DNA of 64,000 bases, from positions 387,001 to 451,000 of the forward strand of contig NZ_AP028031.1 in NCBI RefSeq assembly GCF_030296915.1, in the 5' to 3' direction. Made by a program: the position numbers and the translations under genes. Below the pieces are notes generated by a model that was given only the letters and a program-made list of their open reading frames with translations, ran no database searches and was not told the DNA's origin. How positions within the stretch are numbered: the first letter of the stretch is position 1; each line of letters begins with the position of its first letter. This document shows positions 37,029-45,442 of the stretch, piece by piece. Origin of the DNA: Anaerostipes hadrus ATCC 29173 = JCM 17467. Lineage in GTDB: Bacteria > Bacillota > Clostridia > Lachnospirales > Lachnospiraceae.

Positions 37029-38237
37029 CTATTTGTTCAGATATGCAGCGATCATAGCAGCAGCATCTTTACCTTCAGCAACAGCTTGTACAACAGTCTT
37101 TCCACCATTTACCATATCTCCACCAGTAAATACTTTTCCGCCAGCTTTGATATCTTTTGTAGTGTCACAAGCAGCCTGTCCAATAGCAAATACAACCTGA
37201 TCAGCTTTCATGGTAAGTTCGGATTCATTGTCACGTCCATTAAATTTCATTGCAGTTACATGACCTTTACTACCGATGATCTCACCTGGTGCAAATTCCT
37301 GAATGATAGGAATTCCCATGCTCTGTACAGCCATAACTTCATCAATATCAGCAGGTGCTTCTTCAATTGTTCTTCTATATACGATTGTAGCTTTTGCACC
37401 CAGCTGTTTTGCTGTTGTTACACAGTCCATGGCAACGTCACCACCACCGATCACTAAAACAGTATCTCCAAGAGTCATGTTTTCTTTATTTAAGCGGGCA
37501 TCTTTTAAGAAATCGATCGCACTTACAACGCCATCAAGATCTTTTCCTGGGATATCAATGACTTTAGATTTCCATAATCCTGTTCCAACGAAGACTGCAT
37601 CATACTCAGCTTTTAATTCTTCTAAGCGTGCAGCATCGATCGTTTCATTAAACTTAAATGTTACACCAAGTTTTTCGATTGTTGCAATATCGAAATCAAC
37701 AACTTCCTGAGGTAATCTGGAAGGAACGATTCCGTATGTTAAAACACCACCAGCTTTTTCATTTGCTTCATAGATTGTTACATCATATCCGAATAATGCT
37801 AACTCTCTTGCACAAGCTAAAGAAGCAGGACCAGCTCCAACACAGGCGATCTTTCCATCACGTTTTTCTTCTACATGAAGGAATTCCATACCCTCGCGTT
37901 TTTCCATTTCAACTAAGAATTTCTGAAGCTTTCCGATTTCGATCGGTTTATCAATTCCAGTACGGCTGCAAGCCTGTTCACACAGCTGACCATAAGGACA
38001 GACTTCTGCGCAACAACCAGCTAATGGATTGTTTTCACGGATTGTTTCAGCAGCACCTTTAATATTTCTAAAACGCAGGGAACGGATGAATTTTGCTGGA
38101 TCCGTTTTTGCTGGACAGCTCTTGCTGCAAGGGGCATCATGGCAGAGAAGACATCTGGATGCTTCTTCCATGGCTGTTCTTAAATTGTAGCCCTGTTTCA
38201 TTTCTTCTGCGTAAGCTTTTTTAATTACTTTACTCAT
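37029..38237 (-). CDS. preT: Dihydropyrimidine dehydrogenase subunit PreT
   Basis: The 402-residue subunit matches the glutamate-synthase-small-subunit-like part of dihydropyrimidine dehydrogenase. An N-terminal Cys-rich domain holds two Fe-S clusters ([35 protein letters not shown]), followed by FAD-binding [14 protein letters not shown] and the NAD(P)-binding [11 protein letters not shown]. It passes electrons from NAD(P)H through FAD and Fe-S to the FMN of PreA. It lies 16 bases upstream of preA. Confidence 0.94.
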   Translation of the reverse strand: MSKVIKKAYAEEMKQGYNLRTAMEEASRCLLCHDAPCSKSCPAKTDPAKFIRSLRFRNIKGAAETIRENNPLAGCCAEVCPYGQLCEQACSRTGIDKPIEIGKLQKFLVEMEKREGMEFLHVEEKRDGKIACVGAGPASLACARELALFGYDVTIYEANEKAGGVLTYGIVPSRLPQEVVDFDIATIEKLGVTFKFNETIDAARLEELKAEYDAVFVGTGLWKSKVIDIPGKDLDGVVSAIDFLKDARLNKENMTLGDTVLVIGGGDVAMDCVTTAKQLGAKATIVYRRTIEEAPADIDEVMAVQSMGIPIIQEFAPGEIIGSKGHVTAMKFNGRDNESELTMKADQVVFAIGQAACDTTKDIKAGGKVFTGGDMVNGGKTVVQAVAEGKDAAAMIAAYLNK

Positions 38238-38284
38238 CTTTATTTCACGCTCCTTTGAAAATTTGTTTCATTCTTATTTCTTAA

Positions 38285-38740
38285 TTAATTATCTTTACCA
38301 AATTTTGCTGCCAGAAATCTTCCAGAATAATCGCAGCACACACCGAGAATATTTCCTAAGACAAGGCAGATGCAAAGCATTTTCCAATCTCCGCCACTGG
38401 CAAAAGCAGAAAAACCGCCCATGAAAGTGTTAGGAACTAAGGATAATAGATCGATCTTTGATTGATAGCAGATCAGCCAGGAGAAAGCTCCAGTTACGAT
38501 CGCACCAAACAAAATGCCACTGTTGATATTTCCTGACATGATAATACACATACCCCAGAGAAGACCAACATAGTTACTGCACATGGATTTAATAAAACCG
38601 GTTTTTCCACATCCGGCTGAGAAATAAGAAGTACAGCCGACGAAGCCCATCCAGGTAGCAAGTCCAAGAACTGAACCGATACCTTGCCAGAGTCCGCAGA
38701 AAATTCCAGTGCCAAGTGCATTTGCCATAACTACACTCAT
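38285..38740 (-). CDS. DUF1097-family membrane protein
   Basis: The 151-residue protein has five or six hydrophobic helices and the glycine-rich ATWMGFVGCTSYF and GFSAFASGGDW, typical of DUF1097. The family is uncharacterised. As first gene of the pyrimidine operon it could be the uracil or thymine carrier, or otherwise linked to beta-alanine transport. AAAGGAG precedes the start. Confidence 0.7.
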   Translation of the reverse strand: MSVVMANALGTGIFCGLWQGIGSVLGLATWMGFVGCTSYFSAGCGKTGFIKSMCSNYVGLLWGMCIIMSGNINSGILFGAIVTGAFSWLICYQSKIDLLSLVPNTFMGGFSAFASGGDWKMLCICLVLGNILGVCCDYSGRFLAAKFGKDN

Positions 38741-39197
38741 ATGAAACTCCTTTCTTTATTTTTCTCCACGAATGACTATGATTGTATTTTAAGGGATACA
38801 TGAGATGGAATGTAAAGAGCTTATTTTCTGAAAATGAGAAAAAATATCAAGAAAAAGAAAAAAGTTTACACGTAACAGATTGTTTATAAATACAATAATT
38901 GGAAAAAGATTGACAAAAAAACGACGATATTTAGACAATATGTTTAATAACTTGCAGAAAAATTGTGCATTACTTATAAAAAATAAACAGAAACAACTCT
39001 CCAGTTAGGGGAAAGTATTTCTTGCTTCATTAGAAAAATTGAATTAAATTTTCTATATAATAGAAAGGAATTATAAATAACAGAAAAATTACAAAAATGT
39101 ATTGACAAAAATACAATCCAATGTTACCATCACAGTACAAAGTAACATTTAGAAAATGATTCTAAATAATAGAACGAGAAAAATGGAGGTAAGAGCT
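38741..39197. promoter_or_regulatory. Divergent control region between pyrimidine operon and ammonia lyase
   Basis: This 457-base AT-rich stretch holds no gene. A clear plus-strand promoter TTGACA (39102-39107), 17 bases, TACCAT with an extended TG (39122-39130) drives the ammonia lyase. Another TTGACA occurs at 38910. On the minus strand TTGTCA near 38914 and AT-rich -10-like sequences may serve the pyrimidine operon. The IclR-type regulator at 39864 is a good candidate to bind here. Confidence 0.55.
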
Positions 39198-39647
39198 ATG
39201 ATCGGAAAGAAAGTTGTACATCACATGATGATGAGTGAGAAAGATGCTCACTATGTAGGTGGACTCGTTAATGGAGCAAGAATCGTTGTTCAGTGGGGCG
39301 ATGTAGGAACAGAACTGATGGTATATGCGGACGGAGATATTAGTTTGTTCTTAGGATATGAGAAAATCGAATTTACAGCACCAGTCTATGTAGGCGACTT
39401 TATGGAATATGTAGGATGGATCGAAGAAGTAGGAAACCAGTCTTACAAATGCAAGTTCGAAGCATGGAAGGTAGCAACAATGCTTGATCGTACAGATGCG
39501 GATATGGAAGGAATCGAGCATACAGCTGCAACAGCATGTGAACCACCAATTCTTTGCGCAACAGGAACAGGAAGTTTATATATTGCGAAGAAAGACCAGA
39601 GAGGACCACAGGAAGAATCATTCAAAGACTTGAAACATCGTGCATAA
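39198..39647 (+). CDS. acl: Beta-alanyl-CoA:ammonia lyase
   Basis: The 149-residue hotdog protein matches the Clostridium propionicum enzyme closely as I recall it: MIGKKVVHHMMMSEKDAHY, GLVNGARIVVQWGDVGTELM, GDISLFLGYEKIEFTAPVYV, GDFMEYVGWIEEVGNQSY, KFEAWKVATM and IAKKDQRGPQE. It removes ammonia from beta-alanyl-CoA to give acryloyl-CoA (reversible). Here it sits divergent to the genes that make beta-alanine from uracil. The ATG at 39198 follows ATGGAGG; upstream in-frame ATG at 39156 lacks a ribosome site. Confidence 0.92.
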   Translation: MIGKKVVHHMMMSEKDAHYVGGLVNGARIVVQWGDVGTELMVYADGDISLFLGYEKIEFTAPVYVGDFMEYVGWIEEVGNQSYKCKFEAWKVATMLDRTDADMEGIEHTAATACEPPILCATGTGSLYIAKKDQRGPQEESFKDLKHRA

Positions 39648-39690
39648 GATTTTAGATCGAGAGTTATATATAGAAGAAAGAGAAAAGATC

Positions 39691-39726
39691 AAGAGACGGA
39701 TTTAGTCAAAATACCGTCTCTTTTTT
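39691..39726 (+). terminator. Terminator after ammonia lyase
   Basis: AAGAGACGG and CCGTCTCTT form a stem followed by TTTTT. Confidence 0.85.
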
Positions 39727-39863
39727 CGATTATATATGAAGTGTTTCAAAATTTAGAAAAAAGTTCGAGATAGAAGAAAAATATTTTGCATAGTGAAGAC
39801 GGGGTTTGATATAATGATAGTGATCAAAAGAGGATATAAAAACAGATAAACGGGAGGAAAGTC

Positions 39864-40649
39864 ATGGCACAGGAACCAAAATATCCAGTGCAGACGGTAA
39901 TGAAAGCACTGGAATTGTTAAATCATCTTGCAAAGAATACAGGGAATCTTGGAGCAGGAGTCAGTGAATTAAGCGATGCATTAGGAATCGGAAAGAGTAC
40001 AGTCCATCGTTTATTAGATACACTGCAGTATTATGGTTATATTGAAAAGAGTGAAGAAACAAACAGATATCGTCTTGGCTGGGAATTATATAAAGTAGGA
40101 CTGTCAGTTCCAGCACAGAACCAGTTATTTAATATTGACCGCACGCATTTATTAGAACTTGGAAAGAAATTAAACGAAACGATCGATTATGGAACAATCA
40201 AAGGAAAAGAAACGATCATTATTTCCAAGATGGAATATACGAGCAATGGCATGAACAACAGTGTAAGCCCGGGCGAGTATGAATCCATTCATGCAACAGC
40301 ACTTGGAAAAGTGATGATCAGTGAGATGAGCGAGGAAGAGATTTATAAGTTATTCGAAGATAAAGAAGAACTTCCAGCATATACACCACATACGATCTTA
40401 ACTGTCAGTGAGCTGATCCATGAGGCAGAGAAAGTGAAGAAACAGGGATATGGGGTCAATGACGAAGAATACTGGATTGGGATGTATTGTATGGCAGTGC
40501 CTGTAAGAAATTACACAGGAAAGATCGTGGCAGCAGTCAGTGCAAGTATTCCGGTATTTCGTGTGGATGATAAGAAGAAGGAATTTGTGTTGGATGAACT
40601 TAATAGGACTACTGGGCAGATATCTAAGGAGCTTGGGTATTTGGGGTAA
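39864..40649 (+). CDS. IclR-family transcriptional regulator
   Basis: The 261-residue protein has an N-terminal winged HTH at residues 8-70 (MKALELLNHLAKNTG, VSELSDALGIGKSTVHRLLDTL) and the IclR ligand domain (SPGEYESIHATALGKVMISEM, GYGVNDEEYWIGMYCMAVPV). IclR proteins sense organic acids or aromatic compounds and control neighbouring catabolic genes. Its place after the ammonia lyase suggests control of the pyrimidine/beta-alanine genes. GGGAGGAAA precedes the start. Confidence 0.88.
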   Translation: MAQEPKYPVQTVMKALELLNHLAKNTGNLGAGVSELSDALGIGKSTVHRLLDTLQYYGYIEKSEETNRYRLGWELYKVGLSVPAQNQLFNIDRTHLLELGKKLNETIDYGTIKGKETIIISKMEYTSNGMNNSVSPGEYESIHATALGKVMISEMSEEEIYKLFEDKEELPAYTPHTILTVSELIHEAEKVKKQGYGVNDEEYWIGMYCMAVPVRNYTGKIVAAVSASIPVFRVDDKKKEFVLDELNRTTGQISKELGYLG

Positions 40650-40666
40650 AGAAATGTTATAACGCG

Positions 40667-40710
40667 AAAAAAGATACCAAATGATTCACTACTAGTTTGG
40701 TATCTTTTTT
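40667..40710 (+). terminator. Terminator after IclR regulator
   Basis: AAAAAAGATACCAAA and TTTGGTATCTTTTTT are perfectly complementary. Confidence 0.9.
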
Positions 40711-40717
40711 CATATTT

Positions 40718-40846
40718 GATCAAAGTTACAACATCCTGTTCTTCCCACCATTCTCTGATAAAATCTGTTTTATCGATATAAAAGCAATGATTTTCACGAA
40801 GAGAAGCAAAACCTTGATTGCCGAGAGAAATTGGTAATTGAATGAT
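40718..40846 (-). pseudogene. 5' fragment of an AAA-ATPase-like (DUF1703 type) gene
   Basis: On the minus strand the bases encode QLPISLGNQGFASLRENH then CFYIDKTDFIREWWEEQ and VVTLI. This is the N-terminal signature of the AAA-ATPase_like family, as in the full gene at 61430 (KLPIGIENFEDMIKENYYYV, DKTGLLKQL). AAAGGAG is present upstream but no good start codon is. Similarity stops where the Walker A (TRPRRFGKS) should begin, at the IclR terminator. It is a dead remnant; the surrounding 304-base gap holds nothing else but a possible promoter for the next gene. Confidence 0.75.
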
Positions 40847-40953
40847 ATGGAATCTCCTTTCCTGTTGTGTTTTACGTCACGCATACTATAATTATAATTG
40901 AAGAAAGAATTGATTTCCAGAAATAAAATTACACATCACGAGAGGAAAATGAT

Positions 40954-41889
40954 ATGAATTTTGGAATTATAGGATTTGGCAGAATCGCCAGAAAGTTTGT
41001 ACAGGCAATTGAGGCAACAGATGAAGGAAAGATTTATGCGATCAGCTCACGTTCAGTTTCCATGGATGATCCATATTTAAAGGAACATCCAGAAGTCAAA
41101 GTATATAAAGATTATGAAGAACTGCTAAATGATCCGCAGGTAGATGCAGTTTATATCGCACTCACACATAAATTTCATAAAGAATGGATCTTAAGATCAT
41201 TGGAACACCATATCCCAGTATTAAGTGAGAAACCGTTAGTGTTAACATCCACAGATGTAGATGAGATTCAAGAAAAAGTAAAGAAAACAAATATATTATG
41301 TACGGAAGCATTAAAAACAAAATTTAACACAGGGTATGATCATCTAAAAGAAGATCTGAAGAAAATTGGAAACATTCAAACAATTTATGCAAATTTCTGC
41401 TCAGATTCATTAGGATTGCCTAAGACATCATTTTTGTTTGATAAAGAACAAGGTGGGGCATTGAATGATATTGGAAGCTATGTGCTTGGATTTATTTTAG
41501 GAATCCATGAAGAAGAAATTGATAAAATAGAAACTGAGAGAAAAGATATCGAAGGTATCAATTATTATTTCAAATCAAAGATTTATTTTAAAGATGGATG
41601 CATCGCAACCGCCGAAGGTGCAATCAATCGAGAAATGGATAGATATGCAAAAATCGTCGGAACTAAAGGAGAGATCATGATCCCAAATTATAACAGGATC
41701 ATTGATTATACGATCCATTGGAATGACGGTACAACAGAGATGAAAAGTTATCCATTTAAAGGAAATGATATGACAATGCAGATACAGAATTTTATGGAAG
41801 ATGTGGAAAATGGAAAGGTACAGAGTGAGAAACATTGTCTGGAGGATACAAAGAAGATTCTGGAAGTTAGTGAGATGATATCGGCATAG
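40954..41889 (+). CDS. Gfo/Idh/MocA-family oxidoreductase
   Basis: The 311-residue protein starts with the NAD(P)-binding MNFGIIGFGRIARKFVQAIE and has the second-strand VYIALTHKFHKEW and the sugar-side EKPLVLTSTD motif (the EKP lysine contacts substrate). These enzymes oxidise or reduce sugars, inositols or biliverdin-like substrates. The C-terminal GFO_IDH_MocA domain is of normal length. No neighbour hints at the substrate. GAGAGGAAA precedes the start, and a terminator follows. Confidence 0.82.
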   Translation: MNFGIIGFGRIARKFVQAIEATDEGKIYAISSRSVSMDDPYLKEHPEVKVYKDYEELLNDPQVDAVYIALTHKFHKEWILRSLEHHIPVLSEKPLVLTSTDVDEIQEKVKKTNILCTEALKTKFNTGYDHLKEDLKKIGNIQTIYANFCSDSLGLPKTSFLFDKEQGGALNDIGSYVLGFILGIHEEEIDKIETERKDIEGINYYFKSKIYFKDGCIATAEGAINREMDRYAKIVGTKGEIMIPNYNRIIDYTIHWNDGTTEMKSYPFKGNDMTMQIQNFMEDVENGKVQSEKHCLEDTKKILEVSEMISA

Positions 41890-41920
41890 TAAAATGCAAG
41901 AATGTAAAATTTAATGAAAC

Positions 41921-41967
41921 AAAATCGCTGTGTGATGGTCTATAAAGGTTGTTGCATAGCGATTTTA
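41921..41967 (+). terminator. Terminator after Gfo/Idh/MocA gene
   Basis: AAAATCGCTGTG pairs with CATAGCGATTTT, followed by ATTTTATTT. Confidence 0.7.
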
Positions 41968-42054
41968 TTTTATTTCATAGAATTAAAACTTTTTAACAAA
42001 TGATTTCGTATATAATAATGTACGGTACAAAAAAACAAGAAATGAGTGGCATGC

Positions 42055-42630
42055 ATGCTAATAGAACAAAAGTTGATCAAAAGAATAAAGAAAAAACAAG
42101 ATAAAGAAGCAGCCAACGCACTGATCTCATATTATTACAAAGAAGTCTATGCATATGTATACCGACAAACAGGAAATGAAGAACTTGCAAAAGATTTGAC
42201 ACAGGATATTTTTATACAGATCTTGCAAAAGATCACAATATTTGATCATAAAAAGGCTTCATTTCGGACATGGATGTATAGGATTGCATCGAATAAGATA
42301 TGTGATCATTATCGAAGCAAGGTACATCGTTTGTCATTAAAGCAAGAACAGATTGATATGACAGATGAGAATCTGGAACTTCATAGTGGTAATTTAGGAA
42401 CAGCGGTCAGGGACTTGTCCGAGTTGATCATCCATAAGGAGCTGATAGAGGACATTATGGAAATTGTTTCGCTATATAAGCAGGAGTGGCAGGAGATTTT
42501 TTATATGAAATGTTTTGAAGAAAGGACATTTCAGGACATATCGCAGACATTAAATATTTCCGAAAACACAGTGAAATCAAGATTTTATAAAATGATACGA
42601 CAAATAAAAAGTGAGGTGGACTATCAGTAA
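42055..42630 (+). CDS. ECF-type RNA polymerase sigma factor
   Basis: The 191-residue protein has sigma region 2 (EVYAYVYRQTGNEELAKDL, TQDIFIQILQKI, FRTWMYRIASNKICDHYR) and region 4 (EIFYMKCFEERTFQDI, NISENTVKSRFYKMIRQI). It directs RNA polymerase to a specific promoter set, often including its own operon. The downstream gene overlaps by one base (TAATG) and may be its anti-sigma partner. The ribosome site is weak; a GTG at 42046 is an alternative start. Confidence 0.88.
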   Translation: MLIEQKLIKRIKKKQDKEAANALISYYYKEVYAYVYRQTGNEELAKDLTQDIFIQILQKITIFDHKKASFRTWMYRIASNKICDHYRSKVHRLSLKQEQIDMTDENLELHSGNLGTAVRDLSELIIHKELIEDIMEIVSLYKQEWQEIFYMKCFEERTFQDISQTLNISENTVKSRFYKMIRQIKSEVDYQ

Positions 42631-43397
42631 TGAAAAAAGAAAATAATCAGGAATTTTATGTAGAACAGATGGACGTTCGTTACCCACGACGGTCAGAAAT
42701 ACAGAATGAAATTGAAGACATCATTTTAAAAGGTATGCCTCAAAAGATTTCATTTCTAAAAAGAATGAAAAAGATTTATCTGGGACCTGGGTTAAGAGTC
42801 ATTTATTATAAAAATCTTTCTGTATTTTTTGCGACGTTTATAATTTATTTTGCCGTGTGTCTTGGACTAGTACTTTCCTTTGAGGAGGAAATCAGACAAT
42901 TTGGGGCAGCTTTTTTGGGAATGCCCGTTTTCTTTCTATTGTTTTCTTACTTTACTTGCTATATGGACGAACAGACGCAGATCAATGAATTAAGAAATAC
43001 GATGTATTATTCGATGAATTATATTGTGAGCCTTCGTCTATTTTATACAGCAGTTGTATTATCTCTGGTGAATACCAGCTTTTTATTCCTTAGTGGGATT
43101 AGGGAGAAAGCAATCTTATCGGTTGGAGTTGTTGGAGTTTCAAGTATGCTGGTCTTTGCGATCATTGCTGTATACATTTATCACAGATGGAATAACTATA
43201 AGTGCTTTGCGGGTCTTGGTGCAATATGGGTATTACTTTTTGCAGCGATCATGCGATTACCGAAAACAAAGATTTTATTTCTTTTTGAATATATTCCATT
43301 AGGAATTCAGATTGCAACAATGATCGTGTGTTTTGTGGCTTTATTTACTTTGGTTGGAAGAATGGAGGAGAAGGATGCTTACACTTTCGCATATTAG
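42630..43397 (+). CDS. Membrane protein of the ECF operon (possible anti-sigma)
   Basis: The 255-residue protein has about 80 cytoplasmic residues and then six hydrophobic helices. I do not recognise a zinc-binding anti-sigma motif. Its overlap with the sigma gene (one base) and with the ABC ATPase gene (23 bases) indicates tight coupling. It is either the membrane anti-sigma factor or an additional permease subunit. Confidence 0.55.
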   Translation: MKKENNQEFYVEQMDVRYPRRSEIQNEIEDIILKGMPQKISFLKRMKKIYLGPGLRVIYYKNLSVFFATFIIYFAVCLGLVLSFEEEIRQFGAAFLGMPVFFLLFSYFTCYMDEQTQINELRNTMYYSMNYIVSLRLFYTAVVLSLVNTSFLFLSGIREKAILSVGVVGVSSMLVFAIIAVYIYHRWNNYKCFAGLGAIWVLLFAAIMRLPKTKILFLFEYIPLGIQIATMIVCFVALFTLVGRMEEKDAYTFAY

Positions 43398-44235
43398 AAA
43401 AGATTATGGAAAATTCACAGCAGTGGAAGATATTAATCTGGAACTTGAAAATGGTTTATATGCCATGCTCGCACCAAATGGTGCAGGGAAAACGACATTG
43501 ATCAAAATGATCACAACACTTTTGTATCCAACAAGTGGAGAGATTTTATACGATGGAATGGATATTTATAAAATGGGAGAAACATACCGGGATGTGATCG
43601 GTTATCTGCCACAGCATTTTGGATATTATAAAAATAATACACCAACACAGTATCTTGATTATCTTGCAGCGTTAAAAGGAATTTCCAAAGAAGCTGCAAG
43701 AGAAAAAATTCCAGAATTATTGGAGTTAGTAGGATTAAGCGATGTCTCCAATAAGAAAATGAAAAAATTCTCTGGTGGAATGATTCAGCGTGTAGGGATC
43801 GCACAGGCAATGTTAAATGATCCAAAAATTCTTGTATTAGATGAACCAACTGCAGGACTTGATCCAAAAGAGAGAGTAAGATTTCGAAATATATTATCTG
43901 TATTATCCAAGGATCGAATAGTGATCCTTTCAACACATATTGTGTCAGACATTGAATCCATTGCAAATCATGTCATTATGATCAAAGAAAAACAGTTATT
44001 AAAAAATGATACAGTTCCAAACATCTGCAAGGAGCTTGAGGGGAAGGTATTTGAGAAATCGATCAATGAATCCAAGATCCAAGAATTTGAACAAAAACGA
44101 ATCATTTTATCCATGCGACAGGAATCAGAAAAAATGATGGTCCGATATTATAGTGAGGAAGAAGATAATAATGCAAGACCGTGTACACCAAACCTTGAAG
44201 ATGTATTTTTAGTCACTTACAGGGAGGAAAAATAA
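43375..44235 (+). CDS. ABC transporter ATP-binding protein
   Basis: The 286-residue ATPase has Walker A APNGAGKTTL, Q-loop LPQHFGYY, signature FSGGMIQRVGIAQ, Walker B ILVLDEPTAGLDP and the switch His in STHI. It is of the antibiotic/ABC-2 export type with a roughly 70-residue C-terminal extension. AGGAGAAGG precedes the start inside the upstream gene. Confidence 0.92.
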   Translation: MLTLSHIRKDYGKFTAVEDINLELENGLYAMLAPNGAGKTTLIKMITTLLYPTSGEILYDGMDIYKMGETYRDVIGYLPQHFGYYKNNTPTQYLDYLAALKGISKEAAREKIPELLELVGLSDVSNKKMKKFSGGMIQRVGIAQAMLNDPKILVLDEPTAGLDPKERVRFRNILSVLSKDRIVILSTHIVSDIESIANHVIMIKEKQLLKNDTVPNICKELEGKVFEKSINESKIQEFEQKRIILSMRQESEKMMVRYYSEEEDNNARPCTPNLEDVFLVTYREEK

Positions 44236-44236
44236 C

Positions 44237-45442
44237 ATGCGGATCATAATCAATGAATGTAAAAAAATATTGGATATTCGAATCATACTGTTATTATGTA
44301 TGTTCTCTATTTTATACTATATGACATTTACACAAATATATCGATATCCAACTGGAGGACAGGTAACAAATACAAAGTATGACATTCCATTTACGGCAGA
44401 ACTAGTAAAAGAATGGGGACCAAAGTGGAAAGTAAAAGATGAAAAACAATATCAGGAAAAACATCAGGAATTAGAAAAAGATTTTACAAAGATCATAAAA
44501 CAAGATCAAGAGCTTTCAAAAAGAGGGATTGTGGATTATGAAATTTTTAATAAAAAATATGAAGAACTTGGTCAGAAAACAGCTTTATCAAAGCAGGAAA
44601 AAGAACTTGATAAAATATTAGAAAATTATGTGTTTTATAATGATAAGACATCAAAAATTTTTTTGGATATACAAGCTTTAGAACATATCAGAGAGTTTCA
44701 AGGATCTGAATATGGAGTTTCGGATAAAAAATATAAAGAATTAAAAGCAGATGGATTTTTTGATGGAACGAAGTTATATCAAAAGGCAATCGAAAAGAGG
44801 GTAAAAAGAGATTACATATCATTAGTACATGAGGGAGTGTTTTACATTTTGCAAGAAGATATGGTAACGATCGGTGGTTTGATCATGATCTGTTTTTTTG
44901 CATTGATCATTCCATATCAGCTAAAACAACGTTTAAGACAGGTTATTCCGATTCTGGCAACGACGAAAACAGGAAGAAGGATTTATCAGATTCAATTGAT
45001 AGCAAGTGCACTTGCTGCACTCTTTGTTGGAATTCTTCAAATGGCTGTATATGGGATTGTCTGGCATTTGAAGGGATTATCGGTATTTTGGAGATGTGAG
45101 AGTTGGGGAATCGCATCAAATTCTTACTGGTGCGATAAGCTTTCTTTTGGAACTTATATGTTACTTTATATGGCTCTGATCTTATTATTTGCAATCGCAA
45201 GTATTGTGATCATTGATTTTATCGGCAGAACAATAGGAAATTATATGGGAGCTGTTGCGGTTTCAATTCCAGTCTGTGGAGCGATGATGTTCCTTATGAG
45301 GAAAATTTATTATATGCTTTTCCTGATTACAAATGATCAGGTTCTGGCATACTGGGAATTGTATGCACTCGCCACATGGCTCATAGTGATGTTTCTGTTT
45401 TATAAGATCAGAAGTAATCGATGGAAAAAGGTGGATTTATGA
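44237..45442 (+). CDS. ABC-2-type permease
   Basis: The 401-residue protein has one N-terminal helix, a large hydrophilic loop (about residues 30-205), and five or six C-terminal helices, the ABC-2/gliding-type permease layout. It pairs with the ATPase one base upstream and the next permease, with which it overlaps by four bases (ATGA). Confidence 0.78.
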   Translation: MRIIINECKKILDIRIILLLCMFSILYYMTFTQIYRYPTGGQVTNTKYDIPFTAELVKEWGPKWKVKDEKQYQEKHQELEKDFTKIIKQDQELSKRGIVDYEIFNKKYEELGQKTALSKQEKELDKILENYVFYNDKTSKIFLDIQALEHIREFQGSEYGVSDKKYKELKADGFFDGTKLYQKAIEKRVKRDYISLVHEGVFYILQEDMVTIGGLIMICFFALIIPYQLKQRLRQVIPILATTKTGRRIYQIQLIASALAALFVGILQMAVYGIVWHLKGLSVFWRCESWGIASNSYWCDKLSFGTYMLLYMALILLFAIASIVIIDFIGRTIGNYMGAVAVSIPVCGAMMFLMRKIYYMLFLITNDQVLAYWELYALATWLIVMFLFYKIRSNRWKKVDL

